Positions 58,592 through 64,000 of a stretch of 64,000 nt of DNA are shown piece by piece. Under the pieces are notes generated by a model. The model worked only from the letters and a program-made list of their open reading frames with translations, did no database searches and was not told the origin of the DNA. This stretch comes from Vicia villosa (Eukaryota; Streptophyta; Magnoliopsida; Fabales; Fabaceae). Where the stretch lies: the NCBI RefSeq assembly GCF_029867415.1, contig NC_081183.1, forward strand, positions 16,302,404-16,366,403. The letters run 5' to 3'. Position 1 is the first letter of the stretch. The number at the start of each line of letters is the position of its first letter. The position numbers were made by a program, and so were the translations under genes.

Positions 58592-58720
58592 GTTCTAGAC
58601 CATTCTAACACACGACAAATCAAGACAAACACTCCTTCCCATCCAACGGTCGAAATCACTCAGAACCTTCAAGATCAAATCCCATCCTCCCTCGTTCACT
58701 TCTCCTTCAACAAATAAAAA
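58592..58720 (+). promoter_or_regulatory. Chaperonin promoter: two HSE-like sites and TATA-like box
   Basis: Heat-shock elements are alternating nGAAn/nTTCn blocks. 58592-58606 reads GTTCT-AGACC-ATTCT (middle block imperfect) and 58662-58676 reads AGAAC-CTTCA-AGATC (last block imperfect). An AAATAAAAAG TATA-like box is at 58712-58721. A C/T-rich leader then leads to the ATG at 58839. Site function is inferred. Confidence 0.45.
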
Positions 58721-58838
58721 GCCTAATCTCATTCTCACCCTTTCTTCATCTTCAACTAACACACTCTCCTTCGTTATCCAAAACCAACAACCATTTCTTA
58801 AACCCTAACTTCCATTTTCACTCTCCCCCAATTCAACC

Positions 58839-61800
58839 ATGGCTTCAACCTTCTCAGCAACAACTTCCTCCTGCAATCTCTCCTCCTCCGCCGCCATTTC
58901 CTCCTTCCCATTAGCCGCCGGCAAGAGAGCCGCAAACAAAGTCGTCCTCGCCAGGAAAACTCGCAACGTTAAAATCTCCGCCATGGCGAAGGAGTTGCAT
59001 TTCAACAAAGACGGTTCCGCTATTAAGAAACTTCAGGTATGGAGTGAATCAATGATAGTTAAAACTTAAAACGACTATGGAATTAGCGTTTTGGAGTTTT
59101 GATGTTTACGTAATGTTTTTATTGTTGTAGAATGGTGTGAACAAGCTTGCGGATCTTGTTGGAGTTACGCTTGGTCCTAAAGGAAGGAATGTTGTACTTG
59201 AGAGCAAGTATGGTTCGCCTAAAATTGTTAATGATGGTGTCACTGTTGCTAAAGAGGTGCGTATTTGAAGTATTAGAACACTATGTATGAGTTTTCATTC
59301 TAAGAATTTTACTTAATTTTTATGTTTAATTGACTGAGTTTAAGTTCTATGAGTTTTACTTAATTATCATGTTTATGTGATTGGATGAGTTTAAGTTTTG
59401 TGATTTTTGATTGGTTTTTAAGTTTATGTGATTGTATGAGTTCAGGTTCTGTTATTAGTTCTGTTATTATTACTTGATTTTCATGTTTAAGTGATTTTAT
59501 GAGTTTAGGTTCTAAGGATTTACTTGTATGTTCGGTTTAGCTTTTAGAAGGGTCAAAAGCAGTTTTGAAGATGGAGAATTGATTCTGGAATGATTTTGAG
59601 GTGTTTGGTTCTTCTGAACTAGAATTGATTCTGCCTCCAAAATTGATTCTCCTTGAAGCTACAATTTGTAGCTTTTGAGTTTAAATGTTATTTTTATATT
59701 GAAATTTGTTGTTCAACTCACTTTTAAATGATTTTATTCAAACATAAATCACTTTACATCCAACTCACTTTTAACCATAATCAATTTTACAAACATACAT
59801 TTGGCTTTTATGTTTAAGTAAATTGTATGAGTTTAGGTTCTAAGAATTGACTTAACTTTTATGTTTTAGTTAATGTATGAATTTAGGTCCTATGATTTTT
59901 TTCTTAATCTTCATGCTTATGTGATTGTTTTTTTAGTGAATTATTTATGTGGGTGTTTGTTTTGATGGATTATTTTTGGTTTGGATTGAAAAGGTTGAGT
60001 TGGAGGATCCAGTTGAGAATATTGGTGCCAAGTTGGTGAGACAGGCAGCTGCCAAGACAAATGACTTGGCAGGTGATGGAACCACAACCTCTGTTGTTCT
60101 AGCTCAGGGCCTTATTGCAGAAGGTGTAAAGGTAGGTTTGTTAATTTGTGTTAGCTGGTTAGGATTGTAGAATGAGTAACTAGTAAGTGGTTAGTTATGT
60201 TTGGTTTGGTTTTTGCTTATTTATTGTTATGCTATTGGAGCCTCATTTCATGTTAAATTTGACAGGTTGTTGCAGCTGGTGCTAACCCTGTGCTTATTAC
60301 ACGAGGCATTGAGAAGACATCAAAAGCTCTTGTAGCCGAACTTAAGAAGATGTCAAAAGAGGTGAATCATTTACTTGTTCTTTTTGTGTATATGCGTGTT
60401 TAAACATTTTTATGTAGTGGGTTACTTAAAACTTCCCATTTCCTTGCATATATTAGTGTGCTTCTTAGAAGAGTTGTGGTTGTGTGGATTGCAGGTTGAA
60501 GACAGCGAATTGGCAGATGTGGCAGCAGTCAGTGCAGGGAACAATCATGAGGTTGGAAATATGATAGCTGAAGCATTGAGTAAGGTTGGTAGAAAGGGTG
60601 TTGTGACACTTGAGGAAGGAAAGAGTGCCGAGAACAGTCTATATGTTGTTGAAGGGATGCAATTTGACCGTGGTTATATTTCACCCTACTTTGTTACCGA
60701 CAGTGAGAAAATGTCTGTTGAATTTGAGAACTGCAAGGTACCACATTTATTTATTTTTCTTCCTGTTACTTGCAGTTATTTTAAAGACAATCTTATGTAT
60801 TTACTTAAAAAACTCAAATGTTATGTTTGTTATGCAGTTGCTTTTAGTTGACAAAAAGATTACCAATGCAAGGGATCTTATTAACATACTGGAGGATGCA
60901 ATTAGAAGTGGATCTCCTATTGTGATCATTGCGGAGGATATTGAACAAGAAGCTTTAGCAACTCTTGTTGTAAACAAACTTAGAGGATCTTTGAAGATTG
61001 CAGCACTTAAGGCCCCTGGGTTTGGAGAACGCAAAAGCCAATACCTTGATGATATTGCCATTTTGACAGGAGGTTATTAAATTTAGACAATTCATTCATG
61101 ACTCTGAGATGGTTTTGTTCAATTTGGAAGTATACATTTCATCTTTTTGTGTCCAGCTGTTGGTAATAATATGCATCTTCTCAATTCACTTGCAGGTACT
61201 GTTATCAGAGAGGAGGTTGGCCTTTCCTTAGACAAAGCTGACAAAGAGGTTTTGGGAAATGCTGCCAAGGTGGTCCTCACTAAGGATACAACCACAATTG
61301 TTGGTGATGGAAGCACCCAAGAAGCAGTTAATAAAAGAGTTTCACAAATTAAGAACCAAATTGAGGTTTCCATCTCTCTCTCACCTCCCACTCAATACAT
61401 TTGCATTGATGTGCAAGGTTTTTTAGAAATATTGTGCACCTATAATTACTAATGAAAAATATTTTGGAGTTTAGTAAGACTAATGTACATAATAATAGGG
61501 AGATAGTCAGGTGTGTACGCATGCACATGGCTGGTCACATATAGGGGGAAATGCCTTAAGAGTCTGTTTATAAAATAAGAGCATGGGAGATTGATACTGT
61601 TTATTGTGCTCTAATGAAATATGTACTCATTATTTAGGCTGCAGAGCAAGAATATGAAAAGGAGAAGCTAAATGAACGGATTGCAAAACTCTCTGGTGGT
61701 GTGGCTGTAATACAGGTAATGCGCCCACTGACATGCAATAATATTCTAGCTTTAAACATCTCAGCATGTCATATTAAGTAGTGAAATTTTGTTATATGTG

Positions 61801-62792
61801 TGTAGGTTGGCGCACAAACTGAGACAGAACTCAAGGAAAAGAAATTGAGAGTTGAAGATGCTCTTAATGCTACAAAGGTGGCGTTTATCTTTCCGAAGCT
61901 GTTGATTGTTTAATTATATTTCTTGTTCTATGAACTCATATTTATTGACTTTCAGGCAGCTGTTGAGGAGGGTATTGTTGTTGGTGGTGGTTGCACTTTG
62001 CTCAGACTTGCATCAAAGGTGGACGCAATCAAGGAAACCCTTGCAAATGATGAAGAAAAAGTGAGTCATTATTTGATATGACAATATGGCAATACCTCAA
62101 TTTTCAAATGTTTTGGGTGCTTGAAAGTATATCATTATTTATACTTAACATTCGGATTACGGGCTGACAACATTGATATGGTGCAGGTTGGAGCGGACAT
62201 TGTTAAAAGAGCTCTTAGTTACCCTTTGAAATTAATAGCTAAGAATGCTGGTGTAAATGGTAGTGTTGTGAGTGAAAAGGTAAGGAAATCAGCTTAATTT
62301 AGAATACCTTGTTAATTGTTTTGCTTGTGCTGATGTAATTTGTATTTTGTATAGGTTCTATCCAGTGACAATCCAAAATATGGTTATAATGCTGCCACCG
62401 GCAAATATGAAGATTTAATGGCTGCAGGGATCATTGATCCAACAAAGGTGATTTATTGTTTGAGTGTTTCAACTATCTTTAGCTTCCTGTGGAGTTTACT
62501 ATTATTGTATCTTCTTTCATTGGGATCTTAGAATTAGATTTGAATGCCTAAATCATCAGTAATGATTTGTATATGAGTGTTTTAGTTTCAAGTTTCAACC
62601 TGTTTTGGGTTTTATGACAGAACAATAAGGTTGATATCATACTCTCTTGTGCAGGTGGTCAGATGTTGCCTGGAACATGCATCCTCTGTTGCCAAAACCT
62701 TCTTAATGTCAGACTGTGTTGTTGTTGAGATAAAGGAACCTGAAACTGCACCTGTTGGCAACCCCATGGACAATTCAGGATATGGTATGTAG
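58839..62792 (+). CDS. CPN60B: Chloroplast chaperonin 60 subunit beta
   Basis: Group I chaperonin (GroEL family) subunit that folds imported and newly made plastid proteins such as Rubisco large subunit, with alpha subunits and a CPN10/CPN20 lid. Thirteen GT-AG exons: 58839-59036, 59131-59256, 59994-60131, 60266-60361, 60495-60737, 60838-61072, 61196-61365, 61638-61715, 61806-61877, 61956-62060, 62187-62279, 62355-62447, 62655-62792; 1,785 nt, 594 aa. Residues 1-49 are a Ser/Ala/Lys-rich transit peptide ending near [10 protein letters not shown]. The ATP site shows [13 protein letters not shown] and GDGTTTS (135-141). The catalytic Asp446 is in [13 protein letters not shown] is at 462-464, and ILTGG at the end of exon 6. 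The C-terminus PMDNSGYGM is the beta-type tail. It looks intact; which beta paralogue it is cannot be told. Confidence 0.96.
59576..59790. mobile_element. MITE in chaperonin intron 2
   Basis: GAATTGATTCTGGAATGATT at the left and an inverted ...CATAATCAATTTTAC end at the right; ATTGATTCTG motifs recur inside. This MITE type is common in legume introns. It interrupts a run of about 60-nt repeats (TATGAGTTTAGGTTCTAAG and similar) filling the rest of the 737-bp intron. Target duplication not resolved. Confidence 0.55.
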
Positions 62793-63402
62793 AGGAGAGC
62801 CGACGATAGCTGCTGCGAGAGAAATATTTTTTTCACCTTATTTCTTTGATGTAATACAAAATTCTGTGGCTATCTAATTCATAGCAACAAGTCCCAATCA
62901 AAGACGGACTTCTGTAGCATGGTGAGTGAGCTAGATCAGTGACATTTTTGTTTATTGAAATTAATAATTTTGAAAGGTTTTGCAAATCACTTTTGTTACT
63001 CCTATGAACAGAAGAACAATTGCTGTGTCCAAATGTGAAAATGAGAAAAATGAGTCTAGATTGACAAGTTTCGAGGATGTAGTTTAAAAGTAATTCTCAC
63101 ACAGTTTGGTTTCGGAATGAGCTCAAAATTAACTAACTTATAGACCTGATAAAGTTCAGTTCATAAACTTGAGGCGGGAATGCCTACAGCTACTTTAGAA
63201 AAACAACAGAAAAACAGATAATTATTGTTAGTAGGGTTTAGGATTTATTTTGGGTACTATTACAATTTGGTAATCGTATTTTATTTATATATCTAAGTAT
63301 AAATTTCTTATCCCCTGACATGAAAATATAAGGTTGAGTAACTGCGTATTTTCTTTGATAACAGTTAATGCTTGCAAATAATTTTATAAATTTGTATCAA
63401 GC

Positions 63403-63405
<3 letters not shown>
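62793..63405. other. Chaperonin 3' untranslated region and spacer
   Basis: The first 100-200 bases after the stop are presumably transcribed. No further gene. Confidence 0.5.

Positions 63406-63475
<70 letters not shown>
63406..63475. repeat. (AT)35 microsatellite
   Basis: 70 bases of uninterrupted AT dinucleotides. Length is probably variable between individuals and error-prone in assembly. Confidence 0.95.
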
Positions 63476-63479
<4 letters not shown>

Positions 63480-64000
63480 TCATGTAATAATATTGTTATA
63501 TTTTCAAATCAATTTTTCCTTTTGAATAAAGTTATAATATAGTAAGAAAATCAGAACACAAAAAGAGAGGGGGAGAACCCTCTCAAGCCGAGACGAGGCT
63601 GAAGCTAAAGAACGGCAAATTAATCTTATTCTTTATAAAATATACCCTTAAAAACAGAGTAAGAGAGTTAAATGAGTAAAAATCAGTCATATATAAATCT
63701 AGATTAGTAAGGGCATCCGCATAACTATTGTCTTATTTTTAAAATAAGAAACAACAAAATTCTATTGAGAAATTCTATTGAGACTAAATTAAAATAATTA
63801 ATTTATTAATTTTTAATCATCTAAGGAACACTATATAGAAGATTAAATGCTTTAGTCATCGTTGTTGAGTCTGTTTTCAACTAAACATGTGTCAATTCTT
63901 CTCATGAGCGAACTCAATTGCTTGCATAACACCTGAGAGTTCTAACATTGAGAAAATTTGAGGCACTTAAAAAAGAAGCAAAAGCTCCAAACAAACGACC
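63476..64000. other. AT-rich end of window
   Basis: No gene. It contains a short inverted repeat GAGAGGG-GGAGAA-CCCTCTC (63565-63584), and GGGCATCCGCATAACTATTG at 63711, which looks like one end of a MITE whose other end is not found. Confidence 0.4.

Noticed and set aside
60610..61452. Frames over chaperonin exons 5-7 extending into introns
   Set aside because: They read through introns or in the wrong frame; the spliced model accounts for the region.

Overview
This window is nuclear DNA of a flowering plant, almost certainly a legume (Fabaceae); a repeat-rich temperate lineage such as pea/vetch/clover is my inference. The reasons are an AT-rich base composition, two split genes with GT-AG introns, and dense nested LTR retrotransposons, Helitrons and MITEs of types familiar from legumes. 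I recognise only two host genes: a peroxisomal glycolate oxidase (47495-49741, 11 coding exons, 372 aa) and a plastid chaperonin-60 beta subunit (58839-62792, 13 exons, 594 aa). Both look intact and both serve photosynthetic cells (photorespiration; Rubisco and plastid protein folding). They are about 9 kb apart and I see no sign of joint regulation.

Layout. 1-1013: AT-rich, no gene. 1014-6932: an old, broken minus-strand Ty3/gypsy element with 255-bp LTRs and target duplication CATAT. 7412-11730: a Helitron. 12461-14263: a Tat/Ogre-like fragment with an LTR end and a tRNA-Arg-type primer site. 14264-21600: minus-strand retroelement sequence with a decayed gag-like/ORF1 gene. 21627-22146: a hAT-like MITE. 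23119-45674: a 22.6-kb Athila-type element (target duplication CTTAT) that sits in an older LTR-like sequence and has itself taken two insertions. These are a minus-strand non-autonomous element with 1,845-bp LTRs and one gag-like gene (31943-38632), and a young intact Ty1/copia element (39347-44358, duplication CATTC). 46133-46406: a second Tat/Ogre-like LTR end. 47495-49741: glycolate oxidase. 50630-50830: a MULE-type MITE with a perfect 9-bp duplication. 51193-53088: a second Helitron of the same family. 53200-57500: repeat-derived gene remnants and tandem repeats. 57916-58542: a GC-rich repeat directly upstream of the chaperonin gene, which has heat-shock-element-like sites. 63406-63475: an (AT)35 microsatellite.

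The most interesting signals are not genes. (1) A stem-loop with an invariant AGGA loop and covarying stem lies 19-20 nt from the 3' LTR in three unrelated elements; a fourth copy is internal. (2) A roughly 50-nt block ending in a small hairpin follows the stop codon of the gag-pol or gag gene in both Athila-type elements, which otherwise share little sequence. (3) Both elements carry arrays of short palindromes of unrelated sequence upstream of the LTR TATA box, and the Athila element repeats its array in front of the env-like gene. (4) The nested non-autonomous element encodes one protein built of about 38-residue repeats and no polymerase.
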